In this document: positions 45,496 to 53,756 of the stretch, one piece after another | Numbering within the stretch: position 1 is the stretch's first letter | How the letters are laid out: every line of letters starts with the position of its first letter | Assembly: GCA_016713235.1 (NCBI GenBank) | Contig: JADJPN010000002.1 | Coordinates: 558,001 to 622,000, forward strand | Source of the DNA: Hyphomicrobiales bacterium | Lineage (GTDB): Bacteria; Pseudomonadota; Alphaproteobacteria; Rhizobiales; Xanthobacteraceae | DNA: 64,000 bases | Direction of reading: 5' to 3' | Program-made: the position numbers and the translations under genes | Notes under the pieces: generated by a model | What the model was told of the DNA's origin: nothing | Databases searched by the model: none | Seen by the model: only the letters and a program-made list of their open reading frames with translations

Positions 45496-46668
45496 ATGAT
45501 CCCGAACCGCGCACCCGGTCTTGATTTTGCGCTCGGCGAAACCGCCGACATGCTTCGGCAAACCGCATTGTCTTTCGCGCAGAAAGAAATTGCACCGCGT
45601 GCCGCCGAGATCGATGCGACCAACAAATTCCCACGCGACCTGTGGCCGAAGCTCGGCGACCTCGGGCTGCTCGGCATTACGGTCGAGGAAGAGTTCGGCG
45701 GTTCGGGCCTCGGCTATCTCGAACATTGCGTGGCGATGGAGGAGATCAGCCGCGCCTCCGCCTCGGTCGGGCTTTCCTATGGCGCGCATTCCAATCTTTG
45801 CGTGAACCAGATCCGCAAGAACGCCAACGACAACCAGAAGAAGAAATATCTCCCCAAGCTGATTTCCGGCGAGCATGTCGGCGCGCTCGCGATGTCGGAG
45901 CCGGGTGCCGGTTCGGATGTTGTCGGCATGAAGACGCGCGCCGAAAAGAAAGGTGATCGTTTCGTACTCAATGGCAACAAGATGTGGATCACGAACGGGC
46001 CGGAAGCGGACACGCTCGTGGTCTACGCCAAGACCGATCCGAGCGCCGGCCCGCGTGGCATCACCGCCTTCCTGATCGAGAAGGGGATGAAAGGGTTCTC
46101 GACCGCGCAGAAGCTGGACAAGCTCGGCATGCGTGGCTCCGACACCTGCGAACTCGTGTTTCAGGATTGCGAAGTGCCGGAGGAGAATATCGTCGGTGGG
46201 CTGCACGAAGGCGTGCGCGTGCTGATGTCGGGTCTCGATTACGAGCGCACGGTGCTTGCGGCCGGCTCCACCGGCATCATGCAGGCGTGTATCGATGCCG
46301 TGATACCGTATCTCCATGAGCGCAAGCAGTTCGGCCAGCCGATCGGTACCTTCCAGATCATGCAGGCGAAGCTCGCGGACATGTACGTCACCATGAATGC
46401 AGCAAAGGCTTATGTTTATTCGGTCGCGCGTGCCTGCGATCGAGGCGAGACCACGCGCGAAGATGCCGCCGGTGCGATCCTGTTTGCGGCGGAGAACGCC
46501 ACCAAGATCGCGCTGGATGCGATCCAGTGCCTGGGGGGCAACGGCTATATCAACGATTACCCGACCGGGCGTCTCTTGCGCGACGCCAAGCTCTATGAAA
46601 TCGGCGCTGGAACCTCGGAAATCCGCCGCATGCTGATCGGGCGGGAACTATTCGAGAAGACGAAATAG
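45496..46668 (+). CDS. ivd: Isovaleryl-CoA dehydrogenase
   Basis: A 390-residue FAD acyl-CoA dehydrogenase of leucine catabolism. Motifs are LSYGAHSNLCVNQIRKNAN, MSEPGAGSDVVGMKTRAEK, GLDYERTVLAAGSTGIMQAC (with the isovaleryl-type glutamate) and QCLGGNGYINDYPTGRLLRD. The segments match Ivd better than butyryl-CoA dehydrogenase. It is 1 bp after the thioesterase stop, in the TetR-controlled operon. The next leucine enzyme, mccB, is at 54.5 kb. Confidence 0.9.
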   Translation: MIPNRAPGLDFALGETADMLRQTALSFAQKEIAPRAAEIDATNKFPRDLWPKLGDLGLLGITVEEEFGGSGLGYLEHCVAMEEISRASASVGLSYGAHSNLCVNQIRKNANDNQKKKYLPKLISGEHVGALAMSEPGAGSDVVGMKTRAEKKGDRFVLNGNKMWITNGPEADTLVVYAKTDPSAGPRGITAFLIEKGMKGFSTAQKLDKLGMRGSDTCELVFQDCEVPEENIVGGLHEGVRVLMSGLDYERTVLAAGSTGIMQACIDAVIPYLHERKQFGQPIGTFQIMQAKLADMYVTMNAAKAYVYSVARACDRGETTREDAAGAILFAAENATKIALDAIQCLGGNGYINDYPTGRLLRDAKLYEIGAGTSEIRRMLIGRELFEKTK

Positions 46669-46723
46669 CTGCCTTCCGATTGGACTTGGCTCTCGCGAGG
46701 GACGTGATAGTCATGCGCCTTGC

Positions 46724-47443
46724 ATGGCTGATCCAGATACTTCCGAAAACGCGCTGGTCCTTTTCTCGGGCGGGCAGGACTCCACCGTTTCGCTCGCCTG
46801 GGCGCTGACGCGCTTTCCGCGCGTCGAAACCATCGGCTTCGAATATGGCCAGCGTCACGGCATCGAGATGACCGTGCGTCCGCGCATTCTGGAGCGGCTC
46901 AAGGCTCTCGATCCGAAATGGAAGGCGCGTCTCGGCGAGGATCATGTCATCAACATCGACTCGCTCGGCGCGATTTCCGAAACTTCGCTCACGCGCAACG
47001 TGCAGATTGAAATGTCGGAGAGCGGGTTGCCTTCAACCTTCGTGCCCGGCCGCAATCTGATCTTCTTTGCCTTCGCGGGAGCGCTGGCTTATCGCCGCGA
47101 CTTGCGGCACCTCGTCGCCGGTATGTGCGAGACGGATTACTCGGGCTATCCCGATTGCCGTGACGACACCATCAAGGCGATGCAGCTTGCGCTTGGTCTC
47201 GGCATGGATCGGCGGTTTGTGCTGCACACGCCGCTGATGTGGATCGACAAGGCTGCGACCTTCGAGCTGGCGGAGCGGATCGGCGGAAAGGCGCTCAGCG
47301 ACATTGTGATCGAGGAAACGCACAGCTGTTATATGGGCGACCGCACTAACAAGCACGAATGGGGCTATGGTTGCAGTGGATGCCCGGCCTGCCAGCTTCG
47401 GCGCGACGGCTATGAGAAGTACAAAGCAGGGGCAACAAAATGA
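46724..47443 (+). CDS. queC: 7-cyano-7-deazaguanine synthase
   Basis: A 239-residue ATP-dependent enzyme making preQ0 for queuosine. The PP-loop FSGGQDSTVSLAWAL lies at the N-terminus, TFVPGRNLIFFAFA in the middle, and the zinc cysteines at the end (HSCYMGDR, GYGCSGCPACQLR). Length is normal. Other queuosine genes are not nearby, and I see no preQ1 riboswitch. The stop overlaps the LprI-like gene start. Confidence 0.95.
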   Translation: MADPDTSENALVLFSGGQDSTVSLAWALTRFPRVETIGFEYGQRHGIEMTVRPRILERLKALDPKWKARLGEDHVINIDSLGAISETSLTRNVQIEMSESGLPSTFVPGRNLIFFAFAGALAYRRDLRHLVAGMCETDYSGYPDCRDDTIKAMQLALGLGMDRRFVLHTPLMWIDKAATFELAERIGGKALSDIVIEETHSCYMGDRTNKHEWGYGCSGCPACQLRRDGYEKYKAGATK

Positions 47444-47904
47444 GAATTGCCATTTTCCTGATTGCGTTCGTCACGCTCACGGGCACGGCTCATGCGCAGC
47501 TGAAATTGCTCGCGGAAGATTCTCGCGTGATCCAGAGTTGCATCAAGGAACAAGGTTCGAGGAACGAGAGCCCGGAGCGATGCATCGGCATCATCGCTAA
47601 TCCATGTCTCGACCGGCCGGACGGGCAGTCCACGCTCGGACAGATCCAATGCTATCAGCGCGAGCATTTGGTCTGGGACGACATCCTGAACGAAAGCTAC
47701 CGCCGCTTGCAGGAGCAACTGGATGGCAAGCTGAAAACCGCACTGCGCGACATGCAGCGCGTTTGGATTCAATCGCGCAAGCTGCAATGCGAATTCTATC
47801 GCGAAATCATTCAGGGCACCCTCGCGACGCCCCTTGGCGCGAACTGCATGAACATCGAAACCGCGCGCCGCGCGATCTATCTTACGAATCTTCTTGGTAT
47901 CTAA
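47440..47904 (+). CDS. LprI/DUF1311 family periplasmic protein
   Basis: A 154-residue exported protein with signal peptide (AIFLIAFVTLTGTAHAQ). Four or five cysteines and the pattern WDDILNESYRRLQEQLDGKLKTAL, then LRDMQRVWIQSRKLQCEFYRE, are typical of the lysozyme-inhibitor LprI N-terminal domain (DUF1311). The function in this group is unproven. It overlaps queC by 4 bp and is followed by the RraA-like gene. Confidence 0.82.
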   Translation: MRIAIFLIAFVTLTGTAHAQLKLLAEDSRVIQSCIKEQGSRNESPERCIGIIANPCLDRPDGQSTLGQIQCYQREHLVWDDILNESYRRLQEQLDGKLKTALRDMQRVWIQSRKLQCEFYREIIQGTLATPLGANCMNIETARRAIYLTNLLGI

Positions 47905-47918
47905 TGGGAAGCAAGACC

Positions 47919-48618
47919 ATGTCGCTTTCGGCCGACCTGAAAAAGACGCTCGGAAAAAATCTCCACCGCGACGCTGACGACGGTGCTGCTGAAGAAGGCG
48001 TGCGCTCCAGCTTCGCGCGGGCCGAAGCCGCTGATCGAGGGGACGCCGCGCATTGTCGGCGAAGCGTTCACGCTTCGCTTTGTGCCTGCGCGCGAGGATC
48101 TGGCAACACCCGAAAGCTGGGCGAGCCCGCGCTCGACGCGCGGTGCCATCGAAGACATGCCGGAAGGCGTGATCGCAGTTGCGGATGCAATGAGCATCAC
48201 GACTGCAGGGATATTCGGCGACATTCTGGTCGCGCGCATGAAAGTGAAGAAAGTTGCGGGTCTCGTCACCGACGGCGCGGTGCGCGACGCAGACGGCGTG
48301 AAGGCGGTCGGCTTTCCGTTCTGGTGCGCGGCCGTTGCGGCCCCGCCTTCGGTTGCGGGGCTTACCTTTGTGAACTGGCAGGAACCGATCGGTTGCGGCG
48401 GTGTTGCGGTGTTTCCGGGCGACGTGATCGTGGCCGACAACGACGGCGCGGTCTGCGTGCCGCAGAAGCTGGTCGAGGCGGTCGCAAAGGACGCTGTCGA
48501 GCAGGAAGCGTTCGAGGCTTGGGCCGCCGACGAAGTGTTGAAGGGCGCAAAGCTGCCGGGTCTTTATCCGCCGAACGAAGAAACCAAAGCGCGGTATGAG
48601 GCTTCTAGGAAAAAGTAG
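47919..48618 (+). CDS. RraA-like aldolase/ribonuclease regulator family protein, frameshifted in the assembly
   Basis: The ATG at 47919 (or 47904) opens SLSADLKKTLG and leaves frame at the AAAAAA run near 47953-47958. One fewer base there gives KISTATLTTVLLKK, a family hallmark, and continues into the long intact frame: GTPRIVGEAFTLRFVPAREDL, FGDILVARMKVKKVAGLVTDGAVRD and NWQEPIGCGGVAVFPGDVIVAD. The family includes 4-hydroxy-4-methyl-2-oxoglutarate aldolases and RraA. The short stretch after KK is still unlike relatives and may hide a second shift. Confidence 0.8.
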
Positions 48619-48627
48619 GAGTCCGAA

Positions 48628-49458
48628 ATGCCCTTCACCGAGTCCGCACCCGCAAACGGCGCGAACATTCCGCTCCTCGGTCTCGGTACTTGGGATATTC
48701 GCGGCGATGTTTGTACGCGCATCGTGCGGCAGGCGATTGCGCTCGGCTATCGCCATGTCGATACCGCGCAGGCTTACGAGAACGAGCGCGAAATCGGAGA
48801 GGGGATTCGTAATTCCGGTTTGCCGCGCGAGGAGCTTCACGTCACTACGAAGGTATGGTGGACGCAGCTTGCTCCCGCGGATCTGTTGCGCTCCACGCGC
48901 GAAAGTCTCGCGCGCCTGAAACTGGAATACGTCGATCTGCTTTTGATTCACTGGCCGAATTCTTCGGTGCCGCTCGACCAGACCATCGCCGCGCTGTGCA
49001 AGGCAAAGCGCGACGGCATGACGAAACATATCGGCGTCTCGAATTTCACGACTGCGCTGATCGATCAGGCGGTGCAGTATTCGACCGAGCCGATTGCGAC
49101 CAACCAGATCGAACTACATCCCTATCTCGATCAGTCGAAGGTGATTACGGCGTGCAAGGCGAACGGCATTTCCGTCACCGCCTATTCGCCCATCGTGCGC
49201 GGGAAGGCGGGGGACGATCCGGTGTTGGCCAAGATCGGCCGGGCGCACAGGAAGTCGGTGGCGCAGGTGTGCCTGCGTTTCCTGGCGCAGCAGGGGATTG
49301 TCGCGATCCCGCGCACCAGCAAGGTCGAACGCCTCACCGAGAATTCGGAGATCTTCGACTTCGAGCTTTCGCCGGCCGAAATGTTGGAAATCCGGGGTCT
49401 CGCAAAGCCGGACGGCCGGATGGTCAACCCGTCCTGGGCGCCGAAATGGGACCGATAA
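48628..49458 (+). CDS. Aldo/keto reductase
   Basis: A 276-residue NADPH-dependent oxidoreductase of the 2,5-diketo-gluconate reductase type. The catalytic tetrad is visible: Asp and Tyr in GYRHVDTAQAYENE, Lys in TTKVWW, and His in LLLIHWPN. The C-terminal cofactor motif is AIPRTSKVERLTEN. GGAG precedes the ATG by 8 bp. It is probably in one transcript with the RraA-like gene 9 bp before. Confidence 0.92.
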   Translation: MPFTESAPANGANIPLLGLGTWDIRGDVCTRIVRQAIALGYRHVDTAQAYENEREIGEGIRNSGLPREELHVTTKVWWTQLAPADLLRSTRESLARLKLEYVDLLLIHWPNSSVPLDQTIAALCKAKRDGMTKHIGVSNFTTALIDQAVQYSTEPIATNQIELHPYLDQSKVITACKANGISVTAYSPIVRGKAGDDPVLAKIGRAHRKSVAQVCLRFLAQQGIVAIPRTSKVERLTENSEIFDFELSPAEMLEIRGLAKPDGRMVNPSWAPKWDR

Positions 49459-49477
49459 AATATTATACGAAAGACCT

Positions 49478-49502
49478 AGAACTTTAGTACGCTGAGCGCG
49501 TT
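49478..49502 (+). promoter_or_regulatory. Candidate EcfG (general stress) promoter
   Basis: AGAAC at 49478-49482 and CGTT at 49499-49502 with a 16-bp spacer. This is one mismatch from GGAAC-N16-CGTT. It lies 34 bp before the start of the 37-residue membrane protein. Confidence 0.5.
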
Positions 49503-49536
49503 TAGGACTCGTATTACCCCGATCAGGAGGTAGATC

Positions 49537-49650
49537 ATGGATCCGAAGCAAGACCGTCCCGAAAACGAGAGCTTTGTGTCCACCGCGCTGTGGACCGGCG
49601 GTGCGCTTGCCATCGTGGCTGGCCTAGCCGTTTATGTGGGTATGGGCTGA
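49537..49650 (+). CDS. Small single-pass membrane protein, 37 residues
   Basis: From ATG 49537, preceded by an ideal AGGAGG at 49526-49531. A charged N-terminus (DPKQDRPENES) is followed by one hydrophobic helix (LWTGGALAIVAGLAVYVGMG). It is flanked by a probable stress promoter and a strong terminator, making a complete single-gene unit. No family is recognised. Confidence 0.75.
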   Translation: MDPKQDRPENESFVSTALWTGGALAIVAGLAVYVGMG

Positions 49651-49678
49651 ATTCGAAGTCCGACCAACCGATAGCGAG

Positions 49679-49706
49679 CGGGCGGCCCGCCAGCCGCCCG
49701 TTTTTT
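49679..49706 (+). terminator. Terminator after the 37-residue membrane protein gene
   Basis: Stem cgggcgg 49679-49685 with ccgcccg 49694-49700, then six T. Confidence 0.9.
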
Positions 49707-49731
49707 CATGGCTGCTCTGTCCTTTAATAAA

Positions 49732-49743
49732 ACGAACGGTCGT
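49732..49743 (+). promoter_or_regulatory. Operator-like inverted repeat before the second TetR gene
   Basis: ACGAACGGTCGT is an inverted repeat (acga/tcgt around acgg), flanked by an outer TTAATA/TATTAA pair. It lies 15 bp before the TetR start. TetR regulators commonly autoregulate through ACGA...TCGT sites. Confidence 0.55.
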
Positions 49744-49757
49744 GCTATTAATCGGGC

Positions 49758-50420
49758 ATGATCATGAAAGCCCTCAAACGGGGTGAGACCCTCGAGACGG
49801 GGGACGGGCGTGGAATCCCGGGCCCGGACGTCACCAAGGGCGAGCGCACTCGCGTTCGCATTCTCGACGAGGCGGCCGCGCTCGCGAGCGAAGGTGGCAT
49901 TGGTGCGGTCACGCTGGGCCCGCTCGCGGACCGGCTGGGCATGTCGAAGAGCGGTCTCTTCGCACACTTCAAATCCAAGGAAGCCTTGCAGGTCGAGGTG
50001 CTGGTGCGCGCGGCCGAGCGCTTTACCGAAGTCGTTATCGAGCCGATCCGCGAAGAGAAAGATAAGGCAAAGCGTCTCGGACTTTTCTTCAACAATTGGC
50101 TCGGCTGGATCGAACATCCCAGTCTCGGTTCCGGGCGCGGGGGGTGCCCGATCCTTTCCGCTCATTTTGAGTTTGATGATGTGCCGGGCCCGGTGCGCGA
50201 GCAGGCCGCGAACCATAACGCGCAGCTTTACGCGCTCATGCGCCGTCTCGTGTATGTAGCGCTCCCGCAGGCCGACGAGAAAGCAATGGTCGCCGCGATC
50301 GACGGTCTTGCGCTTTCGCATCTGCTGCGCTTCCGCCTGATGCGCGATCCGGCTGCGCGCAAGGACACGATGCACGCTTTCGAAGCATTGATGAAAAATC
50401 CTCCATTGAAAGTAGCCTGA
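49758..50420 (+). CDS. TetR/AcrR-family transcriptional regulator
   Basis: A 220-residue regulator with helix-turn-helix GAVTLGPLADRLGMSKSGLFAHF and a TetR C-terminal domain resembling the YcdC-like group (FFNNWLGWIEHPSLGSGRGGCPI). ATG 49758 or 49764 may be used. It ends 2 bp before the alpha/beta hydrolase gene, so it probably controls that gene and itself through the inverted repeat upstream. Confidence 0.9.
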   Translation: MIMKALKRGETLETGDGRGIPGPDVTKGERTRVRILDEAAALASEGGIGAVTLGPLADRLGMSKSGLFAHFKSKEALQVEVLVRAAERFTEVVIEPIREEKDKAKRLGLFFNNWLGWIEHPSLGSGRGGCPILSAHFEFDDVPGPVREQAANHNAQLYALMRRLVYVALPQADEKAMVAAIDGLALSHLLRFRLMRDPAARKDTMHAFEALMKNPPLKVA

Positions 50421-50422
50421 TC

Positions 50423-51325
50423 ATGGCACGCTCCAGCATTCCGAATTTGAACGGCGCCTTGCGCATGTTTCTTCTGCGTAGCTACGCCAGGATCGCACCC
50501 GCGCGCTTTCAGAAGCGTTTTGTGCAGAATTTCCTGAACCCCAAACGCCCGCTGCTGATCGCGCGGCAGCGTCCCGACCTTCCGCCGCCGGATGAATCGA
50601 TGCGAATTGCTGTCGGCGGCGGCATCGGTCTTGTCTCCGATACCTGGGTACAAGCATGGCGTTGGGGGCAGGGCCCCGCGGTGCTGCTCGTGCACGGCTG
50701 GGAAGACGATCATCATTGCTTCGATGCGATTATCGCCGCACTCGTGAAGCGTGGGCATGCAGTCGTCGCCTTCGATCTTCCGGCGCACGGCAAGTCGGGC
50801 GGCACGCAGTCCACGATTCCGCTGGCTGCACAAGCGGTCGCCGGCGTTGCCGAGGCGATGGGCCCTATTCGCGCAGTCGCAGGGCATTCGCTTGGCGGCG
50901 CCGCAATGACTTTCGCGATCACCGAAGGCTGGCTGGACGTCGAGCGCGCGGTTGTTGTCGCAGCGCCGACAGGTCCGACCTACATGCTCAATGCCATCGC
51001 CAAGCGCTTCGGCATGAGCGAGGAGAGCAAGGAAAAGCTGTTCGAAGAATTGAAGCGCGTCGTTGGCTATCGTCCGGAGGAAATCGAACTTATGCCGAAG
51101 TTGGCGCAGCTCGAAATTCCTGCGCTCATCGTGCATTCGAAGGACGATGCGATGGTCCGCTTCATTACCGGCCAGAAGTGGGCCGCGAGCTGGCCTGGCG
51201 CGCAGTTACTCGCACTCGAAAAGCTCGGCCATCGCCGCCTGCTGTTCGATCCTTCGACGGCAGGACTTATCTCGGATTTTCTGGTGCAGCGCTCGACTGT
51301 GGTGCCAGAAGTGAAGGTCGCGTAG
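50423..51325 (+). CDS. Alpha/beta hydrolase
   Basis: A 300-residue serine hydrolase. The oxyanion-hole motif is LLVHGWEDDHH, the nucleophile elbow AGHSLGGAAM, and the probable acid and base lie in VHSKDDAMV and KLGHRRLL. The cap region is small. It is co-transcribed with the TetR gene immediately upstream, so it probably degrades a small ester or lactone sensed by that regulator. The substrate is unknown. Confidence 0.87.
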   Translation: MARSSIPNLNGALRMFLLRSYARIAPARFQKRFVQNFLNPKRPLLIARQRPDLPPPDESMRIAVGGGIGLVSDTWVQAWRWGQGPAVLLVHGWEDDHHCFDAIIAALVKRGHAVVAFDLPAHGKSGGTQSTIPLAAQAVAGVAEAMGPIRAVAGHSLGGAAMTFAITEGWLDVERAVVVAAPTGPTYMLNAIAKRFGMSEESKEKLFEELKRVVGYRPEEIELMPKLAQLEIPALIVHSKDDAMVRFITGQKWAASWPGAQLLALEKLGHRRLLFDPSTAGLISDFLVQRSTVVPEVKVA

Positions 51326-52006
51326 TTATTCGTCGAACAGCCAGCGTGCGGTTGGTCCGAACTGGCGCATGAGCACGACGAACAGCACCGCGGCGGTGGC
51401 GAAGCCTAATACGTAACCGTTCACGAACCAGCCCAGATAGGCGAGCGCAAAGAAGATCGCGCGCTGGCCGCGATTGAAGTGCCGTCCTGCAATCGTAATC
51501 ATGCGTGCGATGCGATCGACGTGCGCGAGCGCCATCTTGCTTTTCGATTGTTTCGCCGGCGGCGTCGCGCCGATCTGGATCGCAACATAATTGAACAGGC
51601 GGTATGACCAGGCGAACTTGAAGAATGCATAGACGAACAGCAGGAGAAGCCCGACCACCTTGATTTCGAACACCGCGTGGCTCGTCGGCAAAGCAAAAGG
51701 CAGCGTGCGGAAAACATCCATCACCTCGCCAGAGGAGCGCAGCAGCGCCAACGCGCCGCCGATCGCAAACAGCGAGGTGGACGCGAAAAAGGCCGTGCCC
51801 TGATGGAGCGAAGCCATGATTTGCGTGTCCACGATTCGGACCTCGCGTCCGAGCATCGCGCGCATCCAGTCGCGGCGCGAAAGGTCCATCCGGTAATTGA
51901 GACTTTTCTTCCGCCAATTGGAACGCTCGACCACATAGGCATGGATCGCCCAGGCCAGCATGAACCAGCCGAGTGAGAGCAAATCGAGATTGGTCAATCC
52001 GAACAT
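51326..52006 (-). CDS. DUF599 family membrane protein
   Basis: A 226-residue protein with four to five hydrophobic helices. The family pattern is LGWFMLAWAIHAYVVE near the N-terminus, NYRMDLSRRDWMRAMLGREVRIVD, and TSLFAIGGALALL followed by FAWSYRLFNYVAI. Function is unknown. It is convergent with the hydrolase gene, whose stop it abuts. Confidence 0.87.
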   Translation of the reverse strand: MFGLTNLDLLSLGWFMLAWAIHAYVVERSNWRKKSLNYRMDLSRRDWMRAMLGREVRIVDTQIMASLHQGTAFFASTSLFAIGGALALLRSSGEVMDVFRTLPFALPTSHAVFEIKVVGLLLLFVYAFFKFAWSYRLFNYVAIQIGATPPAKQSKSKMALAHVDRIARMITIAGRHFNRGQRAIFFALAYLGWFVNGYVLGFATAAVLFVVLMRQFGPTARWLFDE

Positions 52007-52106
52007 GCATTGATTCCGTTACCCGGCGAGGGTGCCATTCGCACCGGACCCGGGCAACTTGACCCGTTCGGGCGCACGTCTAGTTTGTCATGAAGGAGAA
52101 ATTCGA

Positions 52107-52520
52107 ATGCCGCAGAAGATCACGCTCGGCCACAAGCAGATGGTCGACGAAGCCAACAAGGAAATCGAAACGATTCCGGTCAAGGATGCCTTCTCGCTGG
52201 TCGGGCGCGAAGACGCGGTGCTCGTGGATATCCGCGACATTCGCGAGATCCAGCGCGAGGGTCGCATCCCCGGCGCGTTTCCCTGCACGCGCGGGATGCT
52301 CGAATTCTGGATCGATCCGGCGAGCCCGTATCAGAAGCCGATCTTTGCGGAAGAGAAGAAGTTCGTGGTCTTCTGTGCAGGTGCGATGCGCTCGGCGCTT
52401 GCCGCGCAGACCGCGCAGCACATGGGTCTCAAACCCGTCGCACACATCGAAGGCGGCTTTTCCAAATGGAAGAAGGAGGGCGGGCCGGTCGAAATGGACG
52501 AGCGCGAAGAGAAAAAATGA
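52107..52520 (+). CDS. Rhodanese-like domain protein
   Basis: A 137-residue single-domain sulfurtransferase. It has the CH2A-type segment DAVLVDIRDIREIQREGRIPGA and the active-site loop FCAGAMRSALAAQ with the catalytic cysteine. ATG 52107 follows GAAGGAGAA; the frame is open further upstream. The natural sulfur donor or acceptor cannot be inferred. It stands alone between the DUF599 and DoxX genes. Confidence 0.88.
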   Translation: MPQKITLGHKQMVDEANKEIETIPVKDAFSLVGREDAVLVDIRDIREIQREGRIPGAFPCTRGMLEFWIDPASPYQKPIFAEEKKFVVFCAGAMRSALAAQTAQHMGLKPVAHIEGGFSKWKKEGGPVEMDEREEKK

Positions 52521-52592
52521 GGCGCCGCGCCGCGCTGCGCAATTTCATGCTGTGATGCAGCGTAGAAACCCGGTTACTTTTACCCGCCTATA

Positions 52593-52617
52593 TTGACCTT
52601 AGACGAAAGTTGATACG
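52593..52617 (+). promoter_or_regulatory. Conserved upstream box, copy 1 (before first DoxX gene)
   Basis: TTGACCT and GAAAGTTGATACG occur here with the same spacing as in a second copy at 53178-53202. TTGACC resembles a -35 box. The box lies ~40 bp before the first DoxX start. Confidence 0.5.
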
Positions 52618-52655
52618 ACTCTAGCGCGTATGAATTCTCTAGGGGCTGACCGAAA

Positions 52656-53054
52656 ATGGAAAACTTTCTGGCGCCGTGGCGACCGCAACTCCTGAGTGTC
52701 CTGCGGATCGCGGCGGCCCTGATGCTGACTGCGCACGGGACGGCAAAGCATCTCGCGTATCCCGAGCACCCGTTCAACAAGGTGATTTGGAATTCGCCGA
52801 GCGGCTACGCTGGCCTGATCGAACTCATCCTGGGGCCAATTCTGCTCATCGGGCTGTTCACGCGGCCGGTGGCGTTCATTCTTTCGGGCCTCTGCGCTGT
52901 TGCCTATTTCGGCTGGCACATGATGCCGAGAGGCATTCACCCGCTCGTCAACGGCGGCGAACTCGCAGCTCTGTATGCATTCGTCTTCATCTATATCTGT
53001 GCAGCCGGGCCGGGACCCTGGAGCGTCGATGCTGCTGTACGCAACAAGTCCTAA
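52656..53054 (+). CDS. DoxX family membrane protein, copy 1
   Basis: A 132-residue protein with four hydrophobic helices of the DoxX type. Patterns are LLSVLRIAAALMLTAHGTAKHL, YAGLIELILGPILLIGLFTRP and AAGPGPWSVDAAVRNKS. Relatives occur as subunits or accessory proteins of oxidoreductases, and the role here is unknown. It is a clear paralogue of the gene at 53236, with the same start and end motifs. Confidence 0.87.
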   Translation: MENFLAPWRPQLLSVLRIAAALMLTAHGTAKHLAYPEHPFNKVIWNSPSGYAGLIELILGPILLIGLFTRPVAFILSGLCAVAYFGWHMMPRGIHPLVNGGELAALYAFVFIYICAAGPGPWSVDAAVRNKS

Positions 53055-53177
53055 AACAGACTGATCTCAAACGGAACGTGCGGCCTTCGCGCTACGCACT
53101 TTTGCTCTCGCATGCTCATCGGCGCAAGAAAGCGGTTTTACAAGCATATCGGCAAGGTCAGATTTGCACGGATAGCA

Positions 53178-53202
53178 TTGACCTGCGATCGAAGTTGATA
53201 CG
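53178..53202 (+). promoter_or_regulatory. Conserved upstream box, copy 2 (before second DoxX gene)
   Basis: TTGACCT and CGAAGTTGATACG repeat the box at 52593 with identical spacing (19 bp from TTGACC to GATACG). It lies 34 bp before the second DoxX start. Confidence 0.5.
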
Positions 53203-53235
53203 GATTGTCCACCTAACTTAACTGGAGATTCCTTG

Positions 53236-53637
53236 ATGGAAGACTTTATGTCGAAGTGGCGTCAGCAGATTCTGAGTCTGCTCCGCATTATGACCGGTCT
53301 GTGCCTTTTGCAGTTCGGCATGGCGAAACTTTTGAAGTATCCGGCAGTACCCATGTTCAAGGACGTGACCATAACGTCGTGGCCCGGCGGCTATGCAGGT
53401 ACGCTCGAACTCGTACTCGGTGCGCTGCTCACGATCGGCCTGTTCACCCGCCCGGTGGCATTTGTGCTTTCGGGTCTGATGGCGTGCGCCTATTTCATTG
53501 GCCACGCTGGCAGAGACTTCTTTCCGATCCTGAATGGTGGCACGCTCGCGATCATGTTCTGCTTTGCGTGTCTTTATCTTTCCGCCGCCGGTGGCGGTCC
53601 GCTCAGCGTGGACGCGATGGTGCGCAACAAGCAATAA
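53236..53637 (+). CDS. DoxX family membrane protein, copy 2
   Basis: A 133-residue paralogue of the preceding DoxX protein. It keeps ILSLLRIMTGLCLLQFGMAK, YAGTLELVLGALLTIGLFTRPVAF and GPLSVDAMVRNKQ. ATG 53236 follows TGGAGA. Tandem copies with duplicated upstream boxes show that the whole unit was duplicated. A terminator follows. Confidence 0.87.
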   Translation: MEDFMSKWRQQILSLLRIMTGLCLLQFGMAKLLKYPAVPMFKDVTITSWPGGYAGTLELVLGALLTIGLFTRPVAFVLSGLMACAYFIGHAGRDFFPILNGGTLAIMFCFACLYLSAAGGGPLSVDAMVRNKQ

Positions 53638-53654
53638 GCGGCTTACCAATTTTG

Positions 53655-53686
53655 ACGCGCGGGGTGACAAACGCCCCGCGCGTTTT
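53655..53686 (+). terminator. Terminator after the second DoxX gene
   Basis: A perfect 10-bp stem, acgcgcgggg 53655-53664 with ccccgcgcgt 53674-53683, followed by TTTT. Confidence 0.9.
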
Positions 53687-53696
53687 GCTTTTCCGG

Positions 53697-53742
53697 GCAT
53701 GATCCGATCCCGAATACCGGTTCCCACTTTTCGGGTTCATGC
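53697..53742 (+). repeat. Rhizobial-type palindromic intergenic repeat
   Basis: A ~46-bp element bounded by gcatgatcc and ttcatgc, with the internal segments ccggttcccacttttcggg and atcccgaa. From memory it resembles a family of short palindromic repeats that is very frequent between genes in rhizobial genomes. It lies directly upstream of the GST gene. Confidence 0.6.
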
Positions 53743-53756
53743 TTTATATTGCCTGC

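Noticed and set aside
46669..46723. PreQ1 riboswitch before queC
   Set aside because: The leader is only 55 bp and lacks the small hairpin plus A-rich tail of preQ1-I elements.
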